Assembly: GCF_003325375.1 (NCBI RefSeq)
Contig: NZ_CP030862.1
Coordinates: forward strand, 2,607,501 to 2,671,500
Reading direction: 5' to 3'
Length of the DNA: 64,000 nucleotides
From: Streptomyces globosus
GTDB lineage: Bacteria; Actinomycetota; Actinomycetes; Streptomycetales; Streptomycetaceae
Each line of letters begins with the position of its first letter. Within the stretch, counting starts at the first letter, position 1. Positions 17,255 to 25,833 of this stretch are shown here, in pieces. Position numbers and translations under genes: made by a program. The notes under the pieces are model-generated. The model was not told the DNA's origin, searched no databases, and saw only the letters and a list, made by a program, of their open reading frames with translations.

Positions 17255-18529
17255 ATGAGCAAGCCCCCCGCCGCCGCCGCCGGCGTCCCGGAGGAGCTGC
17301 GGCGGACGCTCGGCGTGCCCGACGCCGTCATGATCGGTCTCGGGTCGATGATCGGCGCCGGGATCTTCGCCGCGCTTGCCCCGGCGGCGCGTGCAGCCGG
17401 CTCCGGGCTGCTGGTCGGGCTGGCCCTGGCAGCTGTGGTCGCCTACTGCAACGCCACCTCCTCCGCGCGGCTGGCCGCCCGTTATCCGGCGTCCGGCGGC
17501 ACCTACGTGTACGGGCGCGAGCGCCTCGGCGAGTTCTGGGGCTACCTCGCCGGGTGGGGGTTCGTCGTCGGCAAGACGGCCTCCTGTGCGGCGATGGCGC
17601 TCACCGTCGGCTCGTACGTCTGGCCGGGGCAGGCCCACGCCGTCGCGGTCGCCGCGGTGGTGGCGCTGACCGCGGTGAACTACGCCGGGGTGCAGAAGTC
17701 CGCGCTGCTGACCCGGGTCATCGTGGCGGTGGTCCTCGCGGTTCTCGCCGCCGTGGTGGTTGCGGCCCTCACCTCCGGTGCGGCGGACGCGGCCCGGCTG
17801 GACGTCGGCTCGGACGCCACGGCCGGCGGAGTGCTCCAGGCGGCGGGGCTGCTCTTCTTCGCCTTCGCCGGGTACGCGCGCATCGCCACCCTGGGGGAAG
17901 AGGTCCGCGACCCGGCCCGCACGATCCCGCGGGCGATCCCGATCGCGCTGGGCATCACCCTGGTCGTCTACGCCCTCGTCGCGGTCTCCGCGCTGAGCGT
18001 GCTGGGCCCGGACGGGCTGGCCGGGGCGGCGGCGCCGCTGTCGGACGCCGCACGGGCCTCCGGCGCGGACTGGCTCGTCCCCGTCGTCCGGGTCGGTGCC
18101 GCCGTCGCCGCGCTGGGTTCCCTGCTCGCGCTGATCCTTGGTGTCTCGCGCACCACCCTGGCCATGGCCCGCGACCGGCACCTGCCGCACGCCCTGGCCG
18201 CCGTCCATCCCAGGTTCAAGGTCCCGCACCGCGCCGAACTCCTCGTCGGCGCCGTGGTGGCCGTGGCCGCGGCGACCGGGGACCTGCGCGGGGCGATCGG
18301 GTTCTCCTCCTTCGGCGTCCTGGTCTACTACGCCGTCGCCAACGCCTCCGCCTGGACCCTCACCCCCGACGAGGGGCGCCCGAACCGCCTGGTCCCTGCC
18401 GTCGGGCTGACCGGCTGCCTCGTCCTGGCCTTCGCCCTGCCCTCCTCCTCGGTGGTCTCCGGGACCGCGGTGATCGCGCTGGGTGCCGCCGTCTACGCCG
18501 TACGCCGAGCCCTCGCCGCGCGGGGCTGA
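17255..18529 (+). CDS. APC-family amino acid permease
   Basis: A 424-residue protein with about 12 membrane helices. The APC N-terminal signature is present: GVPDAVMIGLGSMIGAGIFAAL, then ARYPASGGTYVYGRERLG and FFAFAGYARIATLGEEVRDP. It imports or exchanges amino acids or amines; the substrate is not predictable from sequence. ATG 17255 follows GAGGAG by seven bases. It precedes the arsenic genes by 80 bp on the same strand but may be an independent unit. Confidence 0.85.
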   Translation: MSKPPAAAAGVPEELRRTLGVPDAVMIGLGSMIGAGIFAALAPAARAAGSGLLVGLALAAVVAYCNATSSARLAARYPASGGTYVYGRERLGEFWGYLAGWGFVVGKTASCAAMALTVGSYVWPGQAHAVAVAAVVALTAVNYAGVQKSALLTRVIVAVVLAVLAAVVVAALTSGAADAARLDVGSDATAGGVLQAAGLLFFAFAGYARIATLGEEVRDPARTIPRAIPIALGITLVVYALVAVSALSVLGPDGLAGAAAPLSDAARASGADWLVPVVRVGAAVAALGSLLALILGVSRTTLAMARDRHLPHALAAVHPRFKVPHRAELLVGAVVAVAAATGDLRGAIGFSSFGVLVYYAVANASAWTLTPDEGRPNRLVPAVGLTGCLVLAFALPSSSVVSGTAVIALGAAVYAVRRALAARG

Positions 18530-18609
18530 CCCGCGCCGGCCGATCAGGGCGCGCCGCCCAGGATCTCGCGGGCTGGCGTCAGCCCCAGCTGATGTGACAG
18601 TATCAGTCC

Positions 18610-18924
18610 ATGATGACGTCAGTCGACGCTGATCTGATCCGGGTTCTGGCCGACCCGCTCAGGCTCCGGATCGTGACCCTCCTCGCCGGGGAGACGCTCT
18701 GCACCACCCACCTCGTGGAGGAGACGGGAGCGAAGCAGACCAACCTCTCCAACCACCTGAAGGTGCTGCGTGAGGCGGGTGTCGTGGAGACGGAGCCGTG
18801 CGGGAGGTACACGTACTACCGCCTGCGCCCGGAGGCCATCGAAGCCCTCGCCGGTCGGTTCGCCGAACTGGCCGAGACCGCGCGTGCGACCGCCGAGGCG
18901 AACCTCAAGCGGTCCTGTCCCTGA
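18610..18924 (+). CDS. arsR: ArsR/SmtB-family metalloregulator
   Basis: A 104-residue winged-helix repressor: DPLRLRIVTLLAGETLC, recognition region GAKQTNLSNHLKVLREAG, wing CGRYTYYRL. Cys residues at 31, 64 and 103 could bind As(III) or Sb(III); the arrangement differs from the ELCVCDL type, as seen in several ArsR subfamilies. It is followed after 34 bp by the aquaporin and ArsO-like genes and so probably autoregulates that operon. Confidence 0.85.
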   Translation: MMTSVDADLIRVLADPLRLRIVTLLAGETLCTTHLVEETGAKQTNLSNHLKVLREAGVVETEPCGRYTYYRLRPEAIEALAGRFAELAETARATAEANLKRSCP

Positions 18925-18958
18925 CCCGTCTGCCTCACCTGCCCGAGGAGATCCCGTC

Positions 18959-19759
18959 TTGACCACCACTGAGCCCGTCGGGGCTGCCGTCCCCGCGGCG
19001 GAGTCCGCCGCAGCCGCCGCCGGCGTGCCCCGGCCCGCGCCGGGCGCGACCCCGGCGCGTACCCCGCTGGTCGCCCGCGCCGCCGCCGAGCTGGTCGGCA
19101 CCGCCGCCCTGGTCGCCGTCGTGGTCGGCTCCGGCATCCAGGCCACCGGACTCACCGACGATGTCGCCCTGCAGCTGCTGGCCAACTCCACCGCCACCGT
19201 CTTCGGGCTCGGGGTGCTGATCGCGCTGCTCGGGCCGGTCTCCGGTGCGCATTTCAACCCGGCCGTGACGCTGGCGGAGTGGTGGAGTGCCCGCCGCGGC
19301 GGCGCCGGTGTGAACGCCCGCGAGGTGGCCGTGTACGTGCCGTCCCAGATCGCCGGTGCCATCGGGGGTGCGGTCCTGGCGGATGCGATGTTCGGGCAGC
19401 CGCTGGTGAAGTGGTCCACCCACGAGCGCTCCGACGCCAACCTGCTGCTGGGCGAGGTCGTCGCGACCGCCGGCCTGATCCTGCTGGTCTTCGGCCTGGC
19501 CCGGACGGACCGGCTGCGGTTCGCGCCCGTCGCGGTGGCCTCGTACATCGGCGCGGCGTACTGGTTCACCTCCTCGACGTCCTTCGCGAACCCGGCCGTG
19601 ACCGTCGGCCGGGCCTTCACCGACACCTTCGCCGGCATCGCGCCCTCCTCGGTGCCGGGCTTCATCGGCATGCAGCTGATCGGCGCCGCGGTGGGCCTGG
19701 CGCTCGTGGCGGTCATCTTCATGCAGGGCAGGACCGTACAGGGGCAGCCCGCAACATGA
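18959..19759 (+). CDS. Arsenic-island aquaglyceroporin-like channel (MIP family)
   Basis: A 266-residue protein with an Ala/Pro-rich N-terminal extension and six membrane helices. Two NPA boxes are intact: HFNPAV (Asn100) and FANPAV (Asn211). In ars operons such channels conduct arsenite or methylarsenicals. TTG 18959 is preceded by CGAGGAG with eight bases spacing and is the only well-placed start. Its stop overlaps the ArsO-like start as ATGA. Confidence 0.85.
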   Translation: MTTTEPVGAAVPAAESAAAAAGVPRPAPGATPARTPLVARAAAELVGTAALVAVVVGSGIQATGLTDDVALQLLANSTATVFGLGVLIALLGPVSGAHFNPAVTLAEWWSARRGGAGVNAREVAVYVPSQIAGAIGGAVLADAMFGQPLVKWSTHERSDANLLLGEVVATAGLILLVFGLARTDRLRFAPVAVASYIGAAYWFTSSTSFANPAVTVGRAFTDTFAGIAPSSVPGFIGMQLIGAAVGLALVAVIFMQGRTVQGQPAT

Positions 19760-20811
19760 CGCACCGCACGGACGTGGTGGTGATCGGCGGCGGCCAGTCC
19801 GGGCTCGCCGCCGGCTACCACCTGCGCCGTCTGGGCATCGAGCACGTCATCCTCGACGCCCAGACGGCGCCCGGCGGAGCCTGGCAGCACACCTGGGCCT
19901 CCCTGCGCCTGTTCTCCCCGGCCGCCTACTCCTCCCTCCCCGGCCGGCTCATGCCCGTCCAGGAGGGGCAGCTCTACCCCGATGCCGGCCACGTCGCGGC
20001 GTACCTGGCGGACTACGAGAAGCGGTACGAACTCCCCGTACGGCACGGCGTGCGGGTCGGCGCCGTCCACCGGGTCGGCCCGGTGCTGCGGGTCGAGGCG
20101 GACTGCGGGGACTGGCAGGCCCGCGCCGTCATCAGCGCCACCGGCACCTGGACCCGTCCCTTCCTGCCCGCCGTCCCCGGCCGCCGCGACTTCACCGGCC
20201 GCCTGCTCCACGCCGTCCAGTACAAGAGCCCGGCGGAGTTCGCCGGGCAGCGCGTGATCGTGGTCGGCGGAGGGAACTCGGGCGCCCAGATCGCCGCCGA
20301 CCTCGCCGGTACCGCCGAGCTGACCTGGGTGACCCGGCGACCGCCGCGCTACCTCGCCGACGACATCGACGGCCGGGCCCTCTTCGACCACGCCACCGCC
20401 CGGCGCCGGGCCCTTGACACAGGCCGCGCGGACACCGGCGGAGTCGCCTCCCTCGGCGACATCGTCGCCGTCCCCGCCGTCCGTGCAGCCCGAGACGCCG
20501 GGCTCCTGGCCGCGAAGCCGATGTTCACCCGCCTCACGGCGACCGGCGCAGAGTGGGCCGACGGCAGCCGCACCGAGGCCGCAGCGGTCATCTGGTGCAC
20601 CGGCTTCCGCCCTGCGCTGGCCCCCTTCGCCGGCCTGCGCCTGCGGGGCAGCCGCGGACACATCGCCACCGAAGGCACCCGCTCCGTGGACGAGCCGCGC
20701 CTGCACCTCCTCGGCTACGGCGACTGGACCGGCCCCGCCTCCGCCACACTCATCGGCGTCGGCCGACCGGCCCGCGAAGCCGCCCGGCAGATCCGGCACC
20801 TCCTCACCTGA
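19756..20811 (+). CDS. arsO: ArsO-type FAD-dependent oxidoreductase
   Basis: A 351-residue flavoprotein. The FAD motif is VVVIGGGQSGLAAGYHLRRL at the N-terminus, the NADP motif VIVVGGGNSGAQIAADLAG in the middle, and ATG or CTGF-type boxes mark the flavin monooxygenase fold. Proteins called ArsO occur in actinobacterial ars operons; their reaction is not firmly known. Its start overlaps the aquaporin stop. It converges on the arsN1/arsR pair with a 44-bp gap. Confidence 0.8.
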   Translation: MTHRTDVVVIGGGQSGLAAGYHLRRLGIEHVILDAQTAPGGAWQHTWASLRLFSPAAYSSLPGRLMPVQEGQLYPDAGHVAAYLADYEKRYELPVRHGVRVGAVHRVGPVLRVEADCGDWQARAVISATGTWTRPFLPAVPGRRDFTGRLLHAVQYKSPAEFAGQRVIVVGGGNSGAQIAADLAGTAELTWVTRRPPRYLADDIDGRALFDHATARRRALDTGRADTGGVASLGDIVAVPAVRAARDAGLLAAKPMFTRLTATGAEWADGSRTEAAAVIWCTGFRPALAPFAGLRLRGSRGHIATEGTRSVDEPRLHLLGYGDWTGPASATLIGVGRPAREAARQIRHLLT

Positions 20812-20855
20812 CCGCACCGCCACCTCAGGCGGCTCGCGGCACCGAGAAGTCCGGA

Positions 20856-21353
20856 TCAGCCGATCACGGGGCTGCGGCGCTCCAGAAGGACCACGTCCCT
20901 CCACACGCCGCGATGGCGGCCGATGCGCTCGCGAGTCCCGATGACCCTGAAGCCGGCCCGCTCGTGGAGAGCGAGGCTGGCGGCGTTCTCGGGGAAGATC
21001 CCGGACTGGACCGTCCAGATCCCGGCCGCCTCGGTGGAGGCGATCAGCGCATCCAGCAGTGCCCGGGCGACGCCGCGGCCCCGGGCGCCGGGGTGGACGT
21101 AGACAGAGTGCTCGACCACACCGGCGTAGGCGCACCGGTCCGAGACCGCGCTCGCCGCCACCCACCCGAGCACCGCCTCGTCCTCGTCGAGCGCGACGAA
21201 GCGGTGCTCGGCGAGTCTGGCGGCGTCGAAGGCGGCCCAGTCGGGGGCCGCGGTCTCGAAGGTGGCGTTGCCCTCGTCGATTCCCGCCTGGTAGATCGCA
21301 AGGACCTGCCGGGAGTGCCCGGGCAGCAGCGGGGCGATGTGCACGGCGCTCAC
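20856..21353 (-). CDS. arsN1: ArsN1-type GNAT N-acetyltransferase (arsinothricin/phosphinothricin-like)
   Basis: A 165-residue GNAT enzyme. The acetyl-CoA loop is HPGARGRGVARALL, preceded by YAGVVEHSVYV and followed by IFPENAASLALHERAGF and GRHRGVWRDVVLLER. The phosphinothricin acetyltransferase family includes ArsN1, which acetylates arsinothricin or related antibiotics. GTG 21353 overlaps the arsR stop as GTGA, so the two are translationally coupled, which supports the arsenic assignment over a general phosphinothricin role. Confidence 0.8.
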   Translation of the reverse strand: MSAVHIAPLLPGHSRQVLAIYQAGIDEGNATFETAAPDWAAFDAARLAEHRFVALDEDEAVLGWVAASAVSDRCAYAGVVEHSVYVHPGARGRGVARALLDALIASTEAAGIWTVQSGIFPENAASLALHERAGFRVIGTRERIGRHRGVWRDVVLLERRSPVIG

Positions 21354-21718
21354 GCCGTTCCTGCCGCGCCGGCCAGCAGCGCGCCCATGGCGGCGAGCAC
21401 GGACGGCTCGACCCGGTAGTACACCCAGGTTCCGCGCCGCTCGGAGGACAGCAGGCCGGCTTCCTTCAGCTTCTTCAGGTGGTGGGAGACGGTCGGCTGG
21501 GAGACGCCCACGTCGGAGATGTCGCACACGCAGGCCTCCCCGCCTTCGTGGGAGGCGACGGCCGAGAACAGCCGCAGGCGCACGGGGTCGCCGAGCGCCT
21601 TGAACATCTTCGCCGCGACCTCTGCCTCCTCCGCCGACATCGGGCGCTCGGTCAGCGGCGGGCAGCAGGGCGCTGCGGCCTCGGGCGCCAGGAGCGGCAA
21701 CACCTTCGCATTCGACAT
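21350..21718 (-). CDS. arsR: ArsR-family arsenic repressor
   Basis: A 122-residue repressor. The metal site ACVCDIS (Cys63, Cys65) and an N-terminal Cys pair (18-19) recall ArsR proteins that bind As(III) with a mix of N-terminal and helix Cys. DNA-binding part: SQPTVSHHLKKLKEAG, wing RRGTWVYYRV. ATG 21718 was chosen; ATG 21736 would extend into the operator-like site at 21721-21742. It is co-transcribed with arsN1. Confidence 0.85.
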   Translation of the reverse strand: MSNAKVLPLLAPEAAAPCCPPLTERPMSAEEAEVAAKMFKALGDPVRLRLFSAVASHEGGEACVCDISDVGVSQPTVSHHLKKLKEAGLLSSERRGTWVYYRVEPSVLAAMGALLAGAAGTA

Positions 21719-21720
21719 AC

Positions 21721-21742
21721 GTCTATGTTGACACATATCGAA
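21721..21742. promoter_or_regulatory. ArsR operator-like site, copy 1
   Basis: Contains the perfect dyad TATGT-TGAC-ACATA. It fills the short gap between the second arsO-like stop and the arsR start. 20 of 22 bases match the site at 22845-22866. Confidence 0.65.
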
Positions 21743-22831
21743 CTAGTGGGGGAGGGGTGTCCTCCCGCGCCTGAGGCGGGCGGCCAGGCGGCGGGCGGCC
21801 CGCTCTGCATCGCGGCCGCATCCGCGCAGCGAGTTCGAGGAGAGGCTGCGCTGCCACTCCAGTCCCACATATGCCAGCCCGGGATGGCTGAGGGAGGCGC
21901 CCGCGCGGTGACGGGGCCGGCCGGAGGCGTCGAGGGCTCCGCGGAGGCCGGTCAGGTAGGGCAGGTCGGGGCGGTAGCCGGTGGCCAGGATGATCGAGTC
22001 CACCGCCTCCGTGCTGCCGTCAGCCCAGGTGACCTTGTTGCCGTCCAGGTCGGTGAACATCGGGCGGCGGTCCGGCAGTCCGGCGGCGAGGGCGGCCCGG
22101 TAGCGGCCGGGGTCGAAAACGGGCTGGGTGGGAGGTGTGCGCAGTACGCGGCCCAGCGGGGCGGTGTCGATGCCGCTGAGGGTGAGCCAGAAGTGCAGGT
22201 CCCGGCCGAGCAGGCTCCTGCGGGCGAACCGCACCGGCGCCCGCGTGGCCAGCGTCGTACGGCTCGTTTCCGCGAGTTCGGCGGCGACCTGGACCGCGGA
22301 GTTGCCGGCCCCGACCACCACGACGCGCCGGCCGGCGAACGGGGCGGGGCCGCGGTAGTCGGCGACGTGCAGCACCTGCCCGGTGAACGACGCGAGGCCG
22401 GGCAGCCCGGGACGGTGCGGGCGGCCGAAGCTCCCGGACGCGGCGACCACCGCGCCTGCCGAGATGCGCGCGCCGCCCTCCAGCTCGACGCGGAAGCCGT
22501 CGGAAGCGGCGGTGACGCCGGTGACCCGCCGGCGGGTGCGGATGTCGGCGTCCAGGTGTGCGGCGTAGCGGTCGAGGTAGGCGGCGACCTCGTCCCGGTG
22601 CGGGTACCGGTCCGGGTCGCCGCCGAACGCCAGGCCCGGCAGCGAGCTGAACCGGGCCTGGGAGAACAGGGTCAGGCTGTCGTAGTACCGGGGCCACGAC
22701 CCGGCCGCCCGGTCCGACGCCTCCAGGACGACCGGCGCCACGCCCTGCCCGGCCAGCGCGTGTGCTGCGGCGAGACCGGACTGGCCGCCCCCGATGACGA
22801 CGGCTTCCACGTGTTCCACGACGACCCCCAT
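21743..22831 (-). CDS. Second ArsO-like FAD-dependent oxidoreductase
   Basis: A 362-residue flavoprotein: FAD motif AVVIGGGQSGLAAAHALAG, NADP motif VVVVGAGNSAVQVAAELAE, and ILATGYRPDL. It is clearly related to the 19756-20811 enzyme but diverged through the middle (LFSQARFSSLPGLAFGGD). It reads away from the 22.85 kb operator and leads into arsR-arsN1 on the same strand, so all three may form one arsenic-induced unit. Confidence 0.8.
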   Translation of the reverse strand: MGVVVEHVEAVVIGGGQSGLAAAHALAGQGVAPVVLEASDRAAGSWPRYYDSLTLFSQARFSSLPGLAFGGDPDRYPHRDEVAAYLDRYAAHLDADIRTRRRVTGVTAASDGFRVELEGGARISAGAVVAASGSFGRPHRPGLPGLASFTGQVLHVADYRGPAPFAGRRVVVVGAGNSAVQVAAELAETSRTTLATRAPVRFARRSLLGRDLHFWLTLSGIDTAPLGRVLRTPPTQPVFDPGRYRAALAAGLPDRRPMFTDLDGNKVTWADGSTEAVDSIILATGYRPDLPYLTGLRGALDASGRPRHRAGASLSHPGLAYVGLEWQRSLSSNSLRGCGRDAERAARRLAARLRRGRTPLPH

Positions 22832-22844
22832 GAATTCGATGAAT

Positions 22845-22880
22845 GTCTATGTTGACGCACATCGAAACAGATGCCATGCT
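22845..22880 (+). promoter_or_regulatory. ArsR operator-like site, copy 2, over a -35 box
   Basis: The 22-bp site (22845-22866) begins GTCTATGTTGAC and ends ATCGAA. It contains TTGACG (22852-22857), 17 bp before CATGCT (22875-22880), a plausible promoter for the flavoprotein at 22929. It lies between two divergent flavoprotein genes and may control both. Confidence 0.6.
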
Positions 22881-22928
22881 GATCGCACAACCCATCGACA
22901 GGTATCGAAACAACCTGGGAGTCGAATC

Positions 22929-24299
22929 GTGAACGCGCCTGCCACCCCCACCGGCCTACCCGTCGTCGTGATCGGGGCCGGACCCGCCGGCCTGGCCGCC
23001 GCCGCCCACCTCGAAGACCGCGGCCTGGACTTCCTCGTCCTGGAGGCGGGCCCGCACGCAGGCGCCGCCACCCGCGACTGGGCCCACGTACGCCTGTTCT
23101 CGCGGTGGGGCGAGGTCGTGGACCCGGCCGCCGAGAAGCTCCTCGCCCCCACCGGCTGGGTCAAGCCGGATGCGGCCTCCTACCCCACGGGCGGGGACTG
23201 GGCCGAGCTCTACCTCCAGCCCCTCGCCGACGCCCTCGGCGACCGCGTCCGCTTCGGGGCCCGCGTCACCGGCGTCTCCCGCAGCGGCCGCGACCGCGTC
23301 GTCGACGCCGACCGCGAGGCCCAGCCCTTCGTCGTCCACGTCGAGCACGCCGACGGACGCGAGGAGCGCGTGTTCGCCCGCGCCGTGATCGACGCCTCCG
23401 GCACCTGGTCCACCCCCGGCCCGGCAGGCGGCAGCGGACTGCCCGCGCTGGGGGAGAAGGCCGCCGCCGACCGGATCGCCTACCGCGTCCCCGACCTCAG
23501 GGACCCGGCCGTCCGCGCCCGCTACGCGGGCAAGCGCACCGCCGTCATCGGCTCCGGCGCCTCCGCCTTCACCGCCCTCGCCTACCTCGCCGACCTCGCC
23601 GAGGCCGACGACGGCGCCGGGACCAAGGCGCTCTGGGTCCTGCGCCGCGGCATCTCCGGCTCCACCTTCGGCGGCGGCGAAGCCGACCAGCTGCCCGCCC
23701 GCGGCGCCCTCGGCCTCGCCGCCAAGGCCGCCGTCGACAACGGGTACGCCGAGGCGGCGACCGGCTTCCGCACCGACGCCTTCGAGCGGGCCGAGGACGG
23801 CCGCCTGGTCCTCGTCGGCGAGGACGGCCGCCGCCTGGACCCGGTCGACGAGGTCATCGTCCTGACCGGCTTCCGCCCTGACCTGGCGTTCCTGGACGAA
23901 CTCCGCCTCGGCCTGGACGACCGCCTCCAGGCCCCGCTCGCCCTCGCGCCGCTGATCGACCCCAACCAGCACTCCTGCGGCACGGTCTACCCGCACGGAG
24001 TGAACGAGCTGTCCCACCCGGAGAAGGACGTCTACCTCGTCGGCATGAAGTCCTACGGCCGCGCCCCCACCTTCCTCGCCCTGACCGGCTACGAGCAGGT
24101 CCGCTCCATCGCCGCCCACCTCGCCGGCGACCGGGAAGCCGCCGAGCGCGTCGAACTCACCCTCCCGGAGACCGGGGTGTGCGGCGGCGCGGGACTCTTC
24201 GACGAGCCCGCAGCCGCGGAGGAGACCGGCGGCGGGTGCTGCGCGGCCCCGGCCACCCTCACCATCGGGGCCGCCCCCGCCCCATCCGGCGGCTGCTGA
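22929..24299 (+). CDS. FAD/NAD(P)-dependent oxidoreductase with Cys-rich tail, arsenic-linked
   Basis: A 456-residue flavoprotein: VVVIGAGPAGLAAAAHLEDR at the N-terminus, a second Rossmann motif TAVIGSGASAFTALAYLAD, and VLTGFRPDLAF. The C-terminus is unusual: two CGG-like patches and GGGCCAAP, ending SGGC, giving five Cys in the last about 60 residues that could bind trivalent arsenic. GTG 22929 has GGGAG upstream. It is driven from the ArsR-type site at 22845. The substrate is unknown; an arsenical is inferred from context. Confidence 0.7.
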   Translation: MNAPATPTGLPVVVIGAGPAGLAAAAHLEDRGLDFLVLEAGPHAGAATRDWAHVRLFSRWGEVVDPAAEKLLAPTGWVKPDAASYPTGGDWAELYLQPLADALGDRVRFGARVTGVSRSGRDRVVDADREAQPFVVHVEHADGREERVFARAVIDASGTWSTPGPAGGSGLPALGEKAAADRIAYRVPDLRDPAVRARYAGKRTAVIGSGASAFTALAYLADLAEADDGAGTKALWVLRRGISGSTFGGGEADQLPARGALGLAAKAAVDNGYAEAATGFRTDAFERAEDGRLVLVGEDGRRLDPVDEVIVLTGFRPDLAFLDELRLGLDDRLQAPLALAPLIDPNQHSCGTVYPHGVNELSHPEKDVYLVGMKSYGRAPTFLALTGYEQVRSIAAHLAGDREAAERVELTLPETGVCGGAGLFDEPAAAEETGGGCCAAPATLTIGAAPAPSGGC

Positions 24300-24325
24300 G
24301 GCGAGCGGCAGGCAAAGCGGTGCGG

Positions 24326-24358
24326 GGCCGCGACCGGGACGGGGGTCCGGTCGCGGCC
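24326..24358 (+). terminator. Perfect 12-bp terminator hairpin
   Basis: GGCCGCGACCGG (24326-24337) and CCGGTCGCGGCC (24347-24358) flank a 9-nt loop, directly after the flavoprotein gene. Confidence 0.7.
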
Positions 24359-24491
24359 ACACGCCGTGCTGCCCGCCCTCCGCCTCGCCCGGACCGCCGG
24401 CCGGACTCGGCGTACGCCCCGCGCATCCGCAGACTGCAGGGGGCGGGTGGGTCAGTAGGATGAGGCCGGCGTGTACGGGAGGTTGACGACG

Positions 24492-24896
24492 GTGAGAGAC
24501 GACGCGAACAGCGGTGCCGGGCAGGCGTCCCGCCGTCGGGGCCAGGGCGAGCTGGAGGCCCAGGTGCTGGCCGCCGTGGGGGAGGGGTCGGGCCCGGTCA
24601 CGGCCGGCTGGGTGCAGGAGCGCATCGGCGGCGGTATCGCCTACACGACGGTGATGACGATCCTGACGCGCCTCCACGCCAAGGGCGCCGTCGCCCGGGA
24701 GCGGGCAGGCCGCTCCTTCGAGTGGACGGCCGTCGCCGACGAGGCGGGACTGGCCGCGCTGCGGATGCGCAAGGTGCTGGACGCAGGGGCGGACCGGCAG
24801 GCCGTGCTGGCGAGCTTCGTGACGGCGCTGTCCCCCGGGGACGAGCAGCTGCTGCGGGATCTGCTGGCGCAGGCGTCGGAAACGGGTGAAGACTGA
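24492..24896 (+). CDS. BlaI/MecI/CopY-family repressor
   Basis: A 134-residue winged-helix repressor: LEAQVLAAVGEG at the start of the domain, then GIAYTTVMTILTRLHAKGAV and RAGRSFEWTAVADE, and a C-terminal dimerisation helix. GTG 24492 follows GGGAGG by nine bases. The M56 peptidase gene begins four bases after its stop, the classical BlaI-BlaR1 pairing in which the protease side relieves repression, though actinobacterial pairs have varied or unknown inducers. Confidence 0.85.
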   Translation: MRDDANSGAGQASRRRGQGELEAQVLAAVGEGSGPVTAGWVQERIGGGIAYTTVMTILTRLHAKGAVARERAGRSFEWTAVADEAGLAALRMRKVLDAGADRQAVLASFVTALSPGDEQLLRDLLAQASETGED

Positions 24897-24900
24897 CGGC

Positions 24901-25833
24901 ATGGGGGTTTTCGTCTTCCTGCCGCTCGTACTGCCGTTGACTGCCTGGCCGATTGCCCGGCTGGCCGAGTTCCGGCTCCATCCGCGCACGGCCACGCGGC
25001 TGCTGACGTGGACGGCGGTGCTGCTCGCGGTGTGCAGCACGCTGTGCCTGGCGCTGCTGATGGTTGTCGGAACCGCACAGCTGCCGGGCAATCCCCTGCC
25101 GGACGGCTGGTCGGATCCGGAGGTCCGCAAGGCGGTCCCCTACGACGAGGTCGCCGGGCGGGTGGCGATCCCGGCGCTCCTCGCCGTCACGGTGTCCTGC
25201 CTGGCGGCCGGGTGGCGGCATGTGAGGGTGCGCAGGCAGGCTGCGCGCGCTGTGGCGGGGCTGGCCGGCAGATCGGTGGCGGTGCTGCCCGATCAGGCTG
25301 CGTACGCGTACGCGCTGCCCGCCTGGCGGGGTGGCGGGCAGGTCGTGGTCAGCTCCGGCATGCTGGCCGGGCTCACTCCGGGCGAGCGGCGGGCGCTGTT
25401 CGCCCACGAGCGCGCCCATCTGGCGTACCGCCACCACCGGTTCCTGCTGGGGGTGCAGCTGGCGGCGCGTGCCAACCCGTTCCTGCGCCCGCTGCGGACG
25501 GCGGTGGCCTTCACGGCGGAGCGGTGGGCGGACGAGGAGGCGGCGGCCCGGACCGGCAGTCGCCGCACGGTCGCACTGGCGGTGGGCAAGTCGGCTCTCG
25601 TGTCCAGAGGGGCGCCCGGGGCGTCGCTGGCGCACTTCGCCGCCGGGCCGGTGCCGCGCCGGGTGGCGGCGCTGCTGGGCCCCGCGCCCGTTGCGAGGAA
25701 CTGGTTCTCGGTGTTCACGACGCTGGGCCTGGCCATGTGGACGGCTGCCGCGGGAGTGACGGTGTCGGCTCTGTCGTCGGCCAACTCGGCGGTGACGCTG
25801 TTCTTCATCCTGCACGCCGCGCTCGACGCGTAG
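24901..25833 (+). CDS. M56-family membrane metallopeptidase (BlaR1-like, no sensor domain)
   Basis: A 310-residue membrane protein with helices near residues 1-20, 35-60 and 80-105 and at the C-terminus. The zinc motif is HERAH (His169-His173), with downstream ERWADEEAA giving the third ligand. It lacks the extracellular penicillin-binding domain of BlaR1. It is paired with the BlaI-type gene, whose repressor it may cleave or signal to. Confidence 0.85.
   Translation: MGVFVFLPLVLPLTAWPIARLAEFRLHPRTATRLLTWTAVLLAVCSTLCLALLMVVGTAQLPGNPLPDGWSDPEVRKAVPYDEVAGRVAIPALLAVTVSCLAAGWRHVRVRRQAARAVAGLAGRSVAVLPDQAAYAYALPAWRGGGQVVVSSGMLAGLTPGERRALFAHERAHLAYRHHRFLLGVQLAARANPFLRPLRTAVAFTAERWADEEAAARTGSRRTVALAVGKSALVSRGAPGASLAHFAAGPVPRRVAALLGPAPVARNWFSVFTTLGLAMWTAAAGVTVSALSSANSAVTLFFILHAALDA

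Noticed and set aside
18619..21165. An 848-codon minus-strand frame across arsR, the aquaporin and arsO.
   Set aside because: Low-complexity content and no motifs; the plus-strand genes in the same place have clear families and coupled starts.
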